Assembly: GCA_964374095.1 (NCBI GenBank)
Contig: CAYJXJ010000239.1
Span: 1 to 6,177, forward strand
Reading direction: 5' to 3'
Source: CAYJXJ01 sp964374095
GTDB lineage: Bacteria > Elusimicrobiota > Elusimicrobia > UBA1565 > UBA9628
DNA length: 6,177 nucleotides
Below the pieces are notes generated by a model. That model was not told the origin of the DNA and ran no database searches. It saw only the letters and a list, made by a program, of their open reading frames with translations. Both the position numbers and the translations under genes were made by a program. Positions 1 to 5,794 of this stretch are shown here, piece after piece (the stretch's first letter is position 1; each line of letters opens with the position of its first letter).

Positions 1-3
1 GGG

Positions 4-149
4 CAACTCACCGCCCCCCTGGGACGCTTACGGCAGGGGGCATCGAGTTGAGTCCTACCCTCCGCCCTTTGGTAGAGAACAGTGGGAGTATGCCTGGCTT
101 GATGCTTCGTTTCCGGCTGGCGCTTGTCACAACTGCCCCGCGGTAGTTG
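4..149. other. Non-coding left edge with three short hairpins
   Basis: No convincing gene is seen in the first 213 bases. Three short inverted repeats are visible. The first is nested: CAACTC (4-9) pairs with GAGTTG (45-50), and inside it CCCCCTG (15-21) pairs with CAGGGGG (34-40). The second is CTACC (55-59) with GGTAG (71-75). The third is CAACTGCC (130-137) with GGTAGTTG (142-149), containing one G-U pair and a four-base loop. None is followed by a T-run, so they are not clear terminators. Base composition is lower in G+C than the neighbouring genes and the open frames across it lack the strong third-position G/C bias of the real genes. It could be the end of a structured RNA or decayed sequence; I do not recognise an RNA family. 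Confidence 0.3.
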
Positions 150-197
150 GTCGTCGAGCCCTACTCGTTTCACAATTTTCTGTCATGAGCCGTTTTT

Positions 198-206
198 TGC
201 GATAAT
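198..206 (+). promoter_or_regulatory. Possible extended -10 promoter for the HEAT-repeat/TonB cluster
   Basis: TGCGATAAT matches an extended -10 element (TG, one base, then a hexamer with 5 of 6 matches to TATAAT). No good -35 hexamer lies at the usual distance; TTCTGT at 178-183 is a weak candidate. Transcription would begin near 213, right at the TTG proposed as the start of the first HEAT-repeat gene, or about 30 bases before the alternative GTG start at 244. It is the only promoter-like site I see before the five-gene cluster. Confidence 0.3.
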
Positions 207-213
207 AGGCCGC

Positions 214-1059
214 TTGCCTCGTCACGTCGCGAAGGAACTGCTCGTGGCCGCGGCCGCGGCGCTCGCCGCCGCGGGCTGCGGCGCCACGTCCCCGCTGGCC
301 GGCGTCACTTTCGGGGATCCCGCCTCCCAGGTCGCGGAGGTCCCCAAGCCGGAGAAGTCCCTCCTCGACCGGGTCGATCCGGCCATCACGACAAACCTGA
401 TCGAGCTCTTTGAGCGCGTGGACAAGATTCGCGTCCGGCCCTCCGACCCGCAGAGCGCCGCCTTCCAAGAGATGCTGAGCGTGGGGTCGCCCATCGGCTA
501 TGCCCTCAGGAACCGCTACCTCAATCCCGGGGTCCCCCTCTCGGAGGCTTTGGCGCGAAACGACGACAAGGTCTTCCGGGAGAAGCTCGTCGAGTTCGCC
601 CGCTGGGGCAAGGATGAGGTCCGGGCCGCGGCCCTGGTCGTGCTGGCCCAGGATCAGGACCCCGCGCACCTGGGCATACTAAAGGAAGCCCTGGTCCACC
701 TCGATCCCGGCGTGCGCTTCGGCGCCATCGAGGGCCTCATTGCCTGGGGCAACGAGGACAAGGCCGCGGCCCTCCTCGCCGCGGCCTCGGAACGCGACTC
801 GGAGCCCATCCTGCGGGTCTATGCCGCGCAAGGCTTGGCGCGCCTGCGCGACCCGCGGGGGCTTGAGAAGTTGCGGGCCTTCCTCGATGATCCCGGGTGG
901 CTGGTGCGGGCCATGTCGGCGCGCTACCTCGGCGAATACGGAATGGCCGCGGACTACACGAACCTGATCGGCCGCATCGGCCGGGAGCAGGGCAACGACT
1001 TCGTCCTGGCCGAGTACTGCATCGCGGCCTTGAAGCTCTACCGGAAAAAATCCCAGTGA
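214..1059 (+). CDS. HEAT-repeat lipoprotein
   Basis: Predicted exported lipoprotein of 281 residues. The start at TTG 214 is chosen because it gives a classic signal: a short charged n-region (R3, H4, K7), a hydrophobic stretch at residues 9-20 and a lipobox ending AAGC with Cys22 (277-279) as the lipidation site. A GTG at 244 has a better ribosome-binding site (AAGGA, 7 bases upstream) but would leave an uncharged 11-residue leader, so the start is uncertain. From about residue 120 onward the protein consists of HEAT/Armadillo-like alpha-helical repeats, with units around DPGVRFGAIEGL (164-175), LRVYAAQGLARLRD (200-213) and WLVRAMSARYLGEYG (229-243). Such repeats are protein-binding scaffolds with no catalytic site. 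The stop overlaps the next gene by 4 bases (GTGA), so the two are probably translationally coupled, and the next gene is a paralogue. Precise function is unknown; proximity to exbB-exbD-tonB suggests an envelope role, by context only. Confidence 0.85.
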   Translation: MPRHVAKELLVAAAAALAAAGCGATSPLAGVTFGDPASQVAEVPKPEKSLLDRVDPAITTNLIELFERVDKIRVRPSDPQSAAFQEMLSVGSPIGYALRNRYLNPGVPLSEALARNDDKVFREKLVEFARWGKDEVRAAALVVLAQDQDPAHLGILKEALVHLDPGVRFGAIEGLIAWGNEDKAAALLAAASERDSEPILRVYAAQGLARLRDPRGLEKLRAFLDDPGWLVRAMSARYLGEYGMAADYTNLIGRIGREQGNDFVLAEYCIAALKLYRKKSQ

Positions 1060-1871
1060 GTACGGCACTTTGGGCTCTTATCCTGGCTCTATATGCGCCT
1101 ACGGCGCGGGCGGCGGCGTCCGCGCCCCCCGCCCTCGAGGACCTCGTCATCACCGCGCCCCGCGACCGGCTTCCCATGGGCGCGGTGATCGATCCCATCA
1201 TCAACCAGACGCTTCTGCGCCTGCTCCAGCAGCGCCAGGACGTCCGGCCCGAGGGCGACGCCGCCTATGAGGCGTCCCTGGGAAACCTCTCGAAGCTGAC
1301 CACGGCCACGGGCTATAAGTTGAAGACCCGCTACACCGAACTGGGATTTCTCCTCACCGAAGGCCTGGCGGGAGTGAAGGACTTCCAGCTCGCCTCGGAG
1401 CTCAAGCGCGTGGTCCAGCTCGGCCGCAACGTGCAGACCCGCGCCGCGGCCATGGTAGCCCTGGCCTACTCCCGGGATGGGAGCTATCTGCCCATGTTCC
1501 AGGGCGCCTTGCAGGACCCGAGTCCCACGGTGCGTTTCGCCGCGGTCGAGTCCCTGCTCGTCCTGGGAGACTCGAGCGCGCGCTTTCAGCTCGCCAACGC
1601 GGCGCGCGATGACCGCTCGCCGGCCGTGCGTCTCTATGCCGCGCAGGGGCTCTGGCGCATGGGCGATTCCTTCGGCCGCGAGGTGCTGCTGCGCCACTCC
1701 GTGGACCAGGACTGGCTGGCCCGGGCACTGGCCGCCCAGTACCTCGGCGAGCTCGGTTCGGCCGAGGACTACCGCAAGCTCTTCGTCCAACTTTCCTTGG
1801 AGAGTCACCCGTCGGTCAAGATCGAATTATGCGGGGCTCTGCTGCGTCTGCACGGGCTCGGAGGCAGGTGA
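1056..1871 (+). CDS. Secreted HEAT-repeat protein, paralogue of the upstream lipoprotein
   Basis: Predicted periplasmic protein of 271 residues. GTG 1056 is chosen because it overlaps the upstream TGA in GTGA and opens with a hydrophobic leader (ALWALILALYAPTARAAA, residues 4-21) with a signal peptidase I-type Ala-X-Ala ending near residue 19 or 20. The leader lacks a basic n-region residue, and no strong Shine-Dalgarno precedes it, which fits coupled translation. There is no lipobox cysteine, so unlike its neighbour it should be soluble or cleaved. The body aligns along its length with the upstream protein: VRFAAVESLLVLGD (159-172), VRLYAAQGLWRMGD (191-204) and WLARALAAQYLGELG (220-234) mirror the same units there, indicating a tandem duplication followed by divergence. 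These are HEAT-like helical repeats, probably for protein binding. The frame ends 85 bases before exbB, the only large gap in the cluster, and that gap holds a long palindrome. Function unknown. Confidence 0.85.
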   Translation: MSTALWALILALYAPTARAAASAPPALEDLVITAPRDRLPMGAVIDPIINQTLLRLLQQRQDVRPEGDAAYEASLGNLSKLTTATGYKLKTRYTELGFLLTEGLAGVKDFQLASELKRVVQLGRNVQTRAAAMVALAYSRDGSYLPMFQGALQDPSPTVRFAAVESLLVLGDSSARFQLANAARDDRSPAVRLYAAQGLWRMGDSFGREVLLRHSVDQDWLARALAAQYLGELGSAEDYRKLFVQLSLESHPSVKIELCGALLRLHGLGGR

Positions 1872-1878
1872 GGATGAT
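1860..1878 (+). repeat. Left copy of an imperfect direct repeat flanking the palindrome
   Basis: This stretch, beginning GGAGGCAGGTGAGGATGA, closely matches 1944-1961, which begins GGAGGCAGATGAGATGA. The two differ by one substitution (1868 versus 1952) and one extra G in the left copy (1872/1873). The left copy contains the last codons and TGA stop of the second HEAT gene plus a GGAGG and an ATG at 1874. The pair immediately brackets the inverted repeat, like a target duplication or a duplicated gene junction. Confidence 0.7.
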
Positions 1879-1960
1879 GGGGTCACATCCCGCCATCCGC
1901 CAAATTCCGCGAATTTGGCGGATGGCGGGATGTGACCCCATCGGGAGGCAGATGAGATGA
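1874..1960 (+). CDS. Candidate 28-codon coupling ORF across the palindrome
   Basis: A small open frame of 28 codons starts at ATG 1874 (or 1877), with GGAGG at 1860-1864 nine bases upstream. It starts 2 bases after the TGA of the second HEAT gene, reads through the whole inverted repeat without a stop, and ends in a TGA at 1958-1960 that overlaps the exbB ATG as ATGA. The product has no recognisable domain and its composition is dictated by the palindrome, so it is unlikely to be a functional protein. It could act as a translated bridge: ribosomes moving through it would unfold the hairpin and arrive at the exbB start. Existence as a translated unit is inference; the frame and overlap are seen directly. 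Confidence 0.25.
   Translation: MMGSHPAIRQIPRIWRMAGCDPIGRQMR
1876..1942. repeat. Perfect 32-bp inverted repeat with 3-base loop
   Basis: The left arm 1876-1907 is the exact reverse complement of the right arm 1911-1942, with CGC (1908-1910) as the loop. The outer ends read TGGGGTCACATCCC and GGGATGTGACCCCA. As RNA it would form an exceptionally stable hairpin between the second HEAT gene and exbB. No T-run follows, so it is not a standard intrinsic terminator; it could shield upstream mRNA ends from exonucleases or reduce read-through. A perfect long palindrome flanked by a near-direct repeat looks like a small mobile or dispersed element (MITE or REP-like) rather than a protein-binding site. 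No transposase is present in the window, and I cannot assign it to a named family. Confidence 0.9.
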
Positions 1961-1961
1961 A
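1944..1961 (+). repeat. Right copy of the flanking repeat, including the exbB ribosome-binding site
   Basis: This is the second copy of the repeat that brackets the palindrome (left copy at 1860-1878). It supplies the working initiation signal of exbB: GGGAGG at 1943-1948, then 8 bases, then ATG at 1957. The Shine-Dalgarno starts directly after the last paired base of the hairpin at 1942, so it is not itself sequestered, but a bound 30S subunit would press against the stem. Confidence 0.7.
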
Positions 1962-2580
1962 CCTATCGTTTTTGAACGCTCTGGCCCTGTCGGGAGGCGA
2001 CTGGGTGATCTGGGGGCTGTTCCTGTGCTCGGTGGTCTCGATCGCCATCTTGATTGAGCGCGGGATCCTCTTGAAACGGGAGCTTCGCGATTTTCACGCC
2101 CTTCGCCGCGGAGTGCTCGAGTGCCTCAACGAGGGGCTTCCGGCCCTTGAGAAGGCGATCCGGCGCCATCACGGCGCGGCAGCCAAGATACTCCAGGCCG
2201 GCCTGACCCAGGCGCACCACGGCGCCGCCGGCGTCGAGGACCTTCTGACCTCCGCGAGCCTCGAGGAGCGCATGCGCCTCGAGCGGCGGCTCTTGGCCCT
2301 CGGCACCCTGGGCAACAACGCGCCCTTCATCGGGCTCTTCGGCACGGTCCTTGGCGTTATCAAGGCGTTTCATGATTTGGCCCAGGCCTCGGCGGGTCCC
2401 GAGGTGGTCATGGCGGGCCTCTCCGAGGCCCTGATCGCGACCGCGGTCGGCCTCTTCGTGGCCATCCCCTGCGTGGTGGGCTTCAACTACTACCAGAAGA
2501 AGGTCCGGGACCTGCTTTCCGGGACCGAGGCCCTCGGGCGGCTCATCCTCGCGCACCTGAGGGCGGGGGTGGGTAAATAG
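1957..2580 (+). CDS. exbB: ExbB/TolQ/MotA-family proton channel protein
   Basis: Inner-membrane subunit that, with ExbD, uses the proton gradient to energise TonB. At 207 residues it is close to the usual family length. Three membrane segments are visible at about residues 16-34, 113-137 and 151-178. The family core is intact: GNNAPFIGLFGTVLGV (119-134) in the second segment and EALIATAVGLFVAIP (157-171) in the third. Thr130, Glu157 and Thr162 match by spacing the functionally important T148, E176 and T181 of E. coli ExbB. A cytoplasmic loop lies between the first two segments. The start at ATG 1957 has GGGAGG 8 bases upstream. exbD begins at the very next base after the stop. TolQ is the close alternative, but the tonB gene downstream and the absence of tolA, tolB or pal favour an Exb/Ton assignment. 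Confidence 0.93.
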   Translation: MNLSFLNALALSGGDWVIWGLFLCSVVSIAILIERGILLKRELRDFHALRRGVLECLNEGLPALEKAIRRHHGAAAKILQAGLTQAHHGAAGVEDLLTSASLEERMRLERRLLALGTLGNNAPFIGLFGTVLGVIKAFHDLAQASAGPEVVMAGLSEALIATAVGLFVAIPCVVGFNYYQKKVRDLLSGTEALGRLILAHLRAGVGK

Positions 2581-2979
2581 ATGCAGGCCGGCCTGGATGA
2601 GACCGCGATCACGGGCATCAACGTCACGCCCTTGGTCGACATCATCCTTGTCCTCTTGATCGTGTTCATGGCCACGGCTCCCATGATCCAGCGCCGCGCC
2701 ATCAAGGTGGATGTCCCCAAGGCCGCGCATCATGACCGCTCCGCCACCGAGGCCATGGCGGTGGTCATCAACGCGCGGCGGGAGGTCTTCCTGGACGGAA
2801 AGCGCGTGACGCCGGATGAGTTGTCGGCCGCGCTTTCCCGGCAGGTCGCGCTCCAGCCGGGAGTGCCGGTCACTCTTTCGGCGGACAAGGCCCTGGCCTA
2901 CGGCGAGATCGTGGAACTCTTGGACCTTGTGCGGGGCTCCGGTGTCAAAAAGATAGGCCTCGAGGTCCAAAAGCGTTGA
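2581..2979 (+). CDS. exbD: ExbD/TolR-family biopolymer transport protein
   Basis: Partner of ExbB in the TonB motor, 132 residues, close to the family's usual 130-145. It has a short cytoplasmic N-terminus, one membrane helix (about 18-36) and a periplasmic domain (about 45-132). The signature INVTPLVDIILVLLIVFM (13-30) is present, and Asp20 corresponds to the essential membrane aspartate (D25 in E. coli ExbD, D23 in TolR) that carries protons. The periplasmic part has the expected pattern, with VTLSADKALAYGEIVELLD in its second half. The ATG follows the exbB TAG with no spacer and a G-rich stretch (GGGGGTGGG) lies a few bases upstream inside exbB, so translation is probably coupled. The frame ends 23 bases before the tonB ATG. 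Confidence 0.93.
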   Translation: MQAGLDETAITGINVTPLVDIILVLLIVFMATAPMIQRRAIKVDVPKAAHHDRSATEAMAVVINARREVFLDGKRVTPDELSAALSRQVALQPGVPVTLSADKALAYGEIVELLDLVRGSGVKKIGLEVQKR

Positions 2980-3002
2980 CCGAAGGATACCGGGGGAGAA
3001 CC

Positions 3003-3728
3003 ATGACTGCCGACCGTCTCTTCCACGGCTCGATCGCCGTTTCATTCGCCGCGCATGCGGCCTTGATCGGCTTTGCCAACCGGGCGCCGGTCTCCGCGCC
3101 CCTGCCGCCGCTTCCGATCGTGGTGGACCTGACCAAGCCGATGGGCGGCGCGGCCAAGCTGGCCGCTCCCAAGCGCCTGGTCCCCAACGCCCCGCCGGGC
3201 CCCAACGTCGTGACCGAATCCCAGGCGGTCAAGCCCATCCCGGCGGTCCCGACCCCGACACCGGAATTCACCACGGCAGGGCCCGAGATCCCGAAGACCG
3301 AGAAGCTCGAGGATCCGGCTCCCACGGCGGGCGGTGCCCCTGGGGGGACCGGGACGGCCGCGATCCCGGGGGGCTCGGGGATCGGCTCCGACAGCGGCGT
3401 GCCCGGTGGAACGGGGGACGGCAGCGGAGCCGCCGATCTGGTAGCCGACGCCAAGCTGTTGAACGGCGACCAAGTCAGGGCCAACCTTCGGCGCTTCTAT
3501 CCGGAAAGCGAGCGGGCTGTGGGACGGGAAGGGGTTGTCACGATCGTGCTGAACATCGGCACGGATGGGCGCGTGAGTTCGGTGGAGGTGTCGCAGTCGG
3601 CTGGTCCGGCCTTCGACCAGGCCGCGGCGGCGGTGGCCAAGCTCATGCGGTTCTCCCCGGGGATGACCCGGGCCGGGCCGGTGGCGGTGCGCAAATCGCA
3701 GAGAATGCAGTTCAGGCTCGAGGATTAG
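3003..3728 (+). CDS. tonB: TonB-family energy transducer
   Basis: Periplasm-spanning protein of 241 residues that transmits ExbB/ExbD energy to outer-membrane transporters. ATG 3003 is chosen over an in-frame TTG at 2976 because GGGGGAG lies 5 bases upstream and it avoids overlapping exbD. The N-terminal anchor spans about residues 9-25 and keeps the Ser-x3-His pattern (S14, H18) that matches S16 and H20 of E. coli TonB, needed for coupling to ExbB/ExbD. A Pro-rich linker follows (about 30-105), then a Gly-rich flexible stretch (about 107-145, with repeated PGG and GG turns). The C-terminal TonB domain runs from about 155 to 241, with FYPESERAVGREGVVTIVLN (165-184) including the typical Tyr-Pro and VTIVLNIGTDGRV strand. 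It is last in the cluster and converges with rnd, the two stops being separated by 24 bases. Confidence 0.92.
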   Translation: MTADRLFHGSIAVSFAAHAALIGFANRAPVSAPLPPLPIVVDLTKPMGGAAKLAAPKRLVPNAPPGPNVVTESQAVKPIPAVPTPTPEFTTAGPEIPKTEKLEDPAPTAGGAPGGTGTAAIPGGSGIGSDSGVPGGTGDGSGAADLVADAKLLNGDQVRANLRRFYPESERAVGREGVVTIVLNIGTDGRVSSVEVSQSAGPAFDQAAAAVAKLMRFSPGMTRAGPVAVRKSQRMQFRLED

Positions 3729-3752
3729 TCGGGCGGCTCCGGTCCGCGCGGG
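3729..3752. other. 24-base gap between convergent tonB and rnd
   Basis: The stops of tonB (TAG, plus) and rnd (TAG, minus) face each other over 24 bases. I see only weak pairing here, such as TCCGC (3743-3747) with GCGGA (3756-3760), and no T-run in either direction. No intrinsic terminator can be called; termination may be Rho-dependent or the transcripts may overlap. Confidence 0.5.
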
Positions 3753-4898
3753 CTAGCGGAACTCCGCGATCGACTTGAGGATCTCCGAACCGTAGCGGCG
3801 GCGCTTGAGTTCGCTGAGCCCATGGAGAGGGTCGGTCCCTGAGAACGAACGCTTGCCGATCTCTCTAAGCTGCTCGGTCGTCACCACATCCACGGGGTCC
3901 ACCCCCAACTGCTCGGCCTTGGCCTTGCGCCAGGCGCGGAGGTGCTCGAAGAGCCGTCCCAGGCGCGGGTCGGGGCGGGGCCCGTGGGGCCGGGCGAGCG
4001 CGATCGGGGGGGCCTCCTGGCCGCGGCGGATGGCTTCAAGGACCGCGCGCCCGAATCTCTCGAAGAGATAGGGCGTCATTCCCCGGAAGCGGCGCAGGGA
4101 CTCCATGGAATCGGGAGGCGCCTCGGCGAGCTTGACCATGAGCGGTTCGGGCATGATGCGAAAGGGAGCCCGGTCGCGCTCCCGCGCCGCCTCCTCCCGC
4201 ATGGCGTGGATCTCGCGGAGGACGGCGAGCTTGCGCCCATCGAAGTCGCGTCCCTGGGCCAACCGCCGGAAGGCTTCGGGATCGACGGTCCTTTCCTGCG
4301 GCTCGAGGCGGGCGAGCTTCTCGAAGCCTTCGGCCGCGTCTTCAAGGAGTTCTTTCTTTTCAAGAAGCGTCCGTTGGATGTCGGCCAGGCGCAGCAGGTA
4401 GTGGGTGTCGAGCTGGGCGTAGCGGATCTGGGCCATGGTGAGGGGACGCCGTCCCCAATCGGCGCGCTGGAGCTTCTTGGAGAGTCGAATGCCGAAATGA
4501 CGCTCGATGGCCGCGGCCAATCCCAGCTCCTTGGAGCCCAGCAGGCGGCTGGCGATCATGGTGTCGAAGAGGCGCGCGAAGCGGAATTCGAAGTCGCGCT
4601 TGAGACAGAGTATGTCATACTCCCCGGCGTGGAATATCTTTTCGACCGCGGGGTCGGCGAAGAGGGGGCCGAGCGCGGACATGTCTCGGATCGCGATGGG
4701 ATCGACGATGTAGTCGTTCTCGGAGGTTGAAAGCTGGATGAGGCAGACTTTTTCGCGGTAGGCGTAGAAGCCGTTGGATTCGACATCCACGGCCAGGCCC
4801 CGCGCCCTGGCGGCGCGCATCTCGTCGCAGACCTCCTCGAGGTGTTCGCGCGCCGTCACCAGGACGGGCGGGGGGACCGGGTTGTCGCTATTGCACAC
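3753..4898 (-). CDS. rnd: Ribonuclease D
   Basis: 3'-to-5' exoribonuclease of the DEDDy superfamily that trims 3' ends of tRNA precursors and other structured RNAs; 381 residues, typical length. The exonuclease domain (about 12-200) has all motifs: Exo I VDVESNGF with D38 and E40, Exo II FHAGEYDILCLKRDF (89-103) with D95, and Exo III Y160-x3-D164 in YAQLDTHYLLRL. These match D28, E30, D85, Y151 and D155 of the E. coli enzyme. Two HRDC-like helical domains follow (about 212-293 and 305-381), as in the family. The start is GTG 4898, only 2 bases after the proC TGA; no strong Shine-Dalgarno is seen, so translation is probably coupled to proC. A GTG at codon 14 is an alternative start but lacks a ribosome-binding site. 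The active site is complete, so an active enzyme is likely. Confidence 0.95.
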   Translation of the reverse strand: MCNSDNPVPPPVLVTAREHLEEVCDEMRAARARGLAVDVESNGFYAYREKVCLIQLSTSENDYIVDPIAIRDMSALGPLFADPAVEKIFHAGEYDILCLKRDFEFRFARLFDTMIASRLLGSKELGLAAAIERHFGIRLSKKLQRADWGRRPLTMAQIRYAQLDTHYLLRLADIQRTLLEKKELLEDAAEGFEKLARLEPQERTVDPEAFRRLAQGRDFDGRKLAVLREIHAMREEAARERDRAPFRIMPEPLMVKLAEAPPDSMESLRRFRGMTPYLFERFGRAVLEAIRRGQEAPPIALARPHGPRPDPRLGRLFEHLRAWRKAKAEQLGVDPVDVVTTEQLREIGKRSFSGTDPLHGLSELKRRRYGSEILKSIAEFR

Positions 4899-4900
4899 GT

Positions 4901-5725
4901 TCAGTCGGCATAGAGGCGGCTGATTTCCTGGGAGCGCTGCGTCGCGGCCACGATGGCGTCGATGAGCACGCTGCGCAGGCCCTTGGTCTCCAACACGTGG
5001 ATGGCATTGATGGCCGTTCCGCCCGGCGTGGTCACCTCGTCTTTAAGGATGGCGGGGTGCTTGCCGGTTTCGATGACGAGCTTGGCGGCGCCGAATACGG
5101 TCTGGGAGGCCAGCCGGGTCGCGATGGCGCGGGGTATGCCCATCTTGACTCCCCCGTCGATCATGGCCTCGATGGCCATGTAGATGTAGACCGGGCCGGA
5201 GCCGGAGAGCCCGGTCACCGCGTCCATGGCCGATTCCGGGAGCCGGACCACCAGGCCCACCGAGCCGAAAATCGCCTCGCAGAGCTTGAGGTGGCGTTCC
5301 TCGGCCTTGGCCCCGGCCGCGATCGCGGTGGCCCCGGCGTCGACCAGGGCGGGGGTGTTGGGCATGGCCCGCACCACCGGGCAGGGGGCGCGCAGCTTCC
5401 TTGAAATGGTGTCGGTGGTGATGCCGGCCATGAGGCTCACCACCAGCTGGGAGCCCGAGACCACCGGGGCGATCTCGGCGAGAACTCCCGCCGCGACCTG
5501 GGGTTTAACGGCGAGAATGACGATGTCGGCTCCGGCCGCGGCCTTCTTGTTGTCCGAGACCGCGTGGATCTTCCAACGTCGGCGCAGATCCTCGAGGGCC
5601 TCTTCGCTGCGCCGGGAGGCCGTGACGCGGCCGGGAGCGGTGAGCTTGGAGCGCAGCATCCCCCCGATCAGGGCCGCGCCCATGTGCCCCGCGCCGATCA
5701 GGGCGATGCGCCGATTCTTCAGCAT
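4901..5725 (-). CDS. proC: Pyrroline-5-carboxylate reductase
   Basis: Catalyses the last step of proline synthesis, NAD(P)H-dependent reduction of pyrroline-5-carboxylate to proline, in the cytoplasm. The 274-residue length is typical. The N-terminal Rossmann fold begins with IALIGAGHMG (7-16, GxGxMG), followed by AVKPQ (72-76) and RAMPNTPALVDAG (119-131). The C-terminal helical domain has the family features TGLSGSGPVYIY (171-182) and the signature around HPAILKDEVTTPGGTA (223-238). ATG 5725 is chosen because the Rossmann strand starts 6 residues in and GGGGAA lies just upstream. The frame stays open to a GTG at 5872, but that 49-residue extension crosses a terminator hairpin and resembles nothing in the family. 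It is first of a two-gene unit with rnd and appears to have a promoter and an intrinsic terminator in its leader. Confidence 0.96.
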   Translation of the reverse strand: MLKNRRIALIGAGHMGAALIGGMLRSKLTAPGRVTASRRSEEALEDLRRRWKIHAVSDNKKAAAGADIVILAVKPQVAAGVLAEIAPVVSGSQLVVSLMAGITTDTISRKLRAPCPVVRAMPNTPALVDAGATAIAAGAKAEERHLKLCEAIFGSVGLVVRLPESAMDAVTGLSGSGPVYIYMAIEAMIDGGVKMGIPRAIATRLASQTVFGAAKLVIETGKHPAILKDEVTTPGGTAINAIHVLETKGLRSVLIDAIVAATQRSQEISRLYAD

Positions 5726-5734
5726 TCGTTCCCC

Positions 5735-5764
5735 AAAAAAAATAGACCGCCCCAGTCGGCGGTC
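5735..5764 (-). terminator. Intrinsic terminator/attenuator in the proC leader
   Basis: On the minus strand, GACCGCC (5764-5758) pairs perfectly with GGCGGTC (5751-5745) around a 6-base loop, and is followed by TA and eight T residues (5742-5735). This is a canonical Rho-independent terminator. It ends immediately before the GGGG that serves as the proC Shine-Dalgarno, 9 bases upstream of the ATG. On the plus strand the A-run precedes the stem, so it would work only in the minus direction. No upstream minus-strand gene is visible to be terminated, so it probably acts on the proC transcript itself, as attenuation. I do not see a convincing competing antiterminator stem in the short leader. Confidence 0.75.
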
Positions 5765-5794
5765 CAGGTGTGCGGGCTCGGCCTCCCGGCTATC

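Noticed and set aside
2..208. Open plus-strand frames across the left edge (2-208 and 3-146) as the tail of an upstream gene
   Set aside because: Third codon positions lack the strong G/C bias of the real genes here and the translations show no recognisable domain; two frames being open is expected from few stops in such a short stretch.
124..213. In-frame TTG start at 124 that would extend the HEAT lipoprotein by 30 residues
   Set aside because: The extension lacks coding-like codon use, would bury the lipoprotein signal about 50 residues in, and crosses the -10-like element at 198-206.
1876..1942. Palindrome as a classical Rho-independent terminator
   Set aside because: Neither strand has a T-run after the stem; the bases that follow are the exbB Shine-Dalgarno region on one side and gene-end sequence on the other.
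1963..3045. Long minus-strand open frame opposite exbB and exbD, and other long antisense frames
   Set aside because: These are shadow frames common in G+C-rich genes; they have low-complexity His/Arg/Gly-rich translations, while the plus-strand frames carry clear ExbB and ExbD motifs.
3942..4730. Long plus-strand frame opposite rnd
   Set aside because: It is a shadow of the RNase D gene, whose minus-strand translation contains every DEDDy motif.
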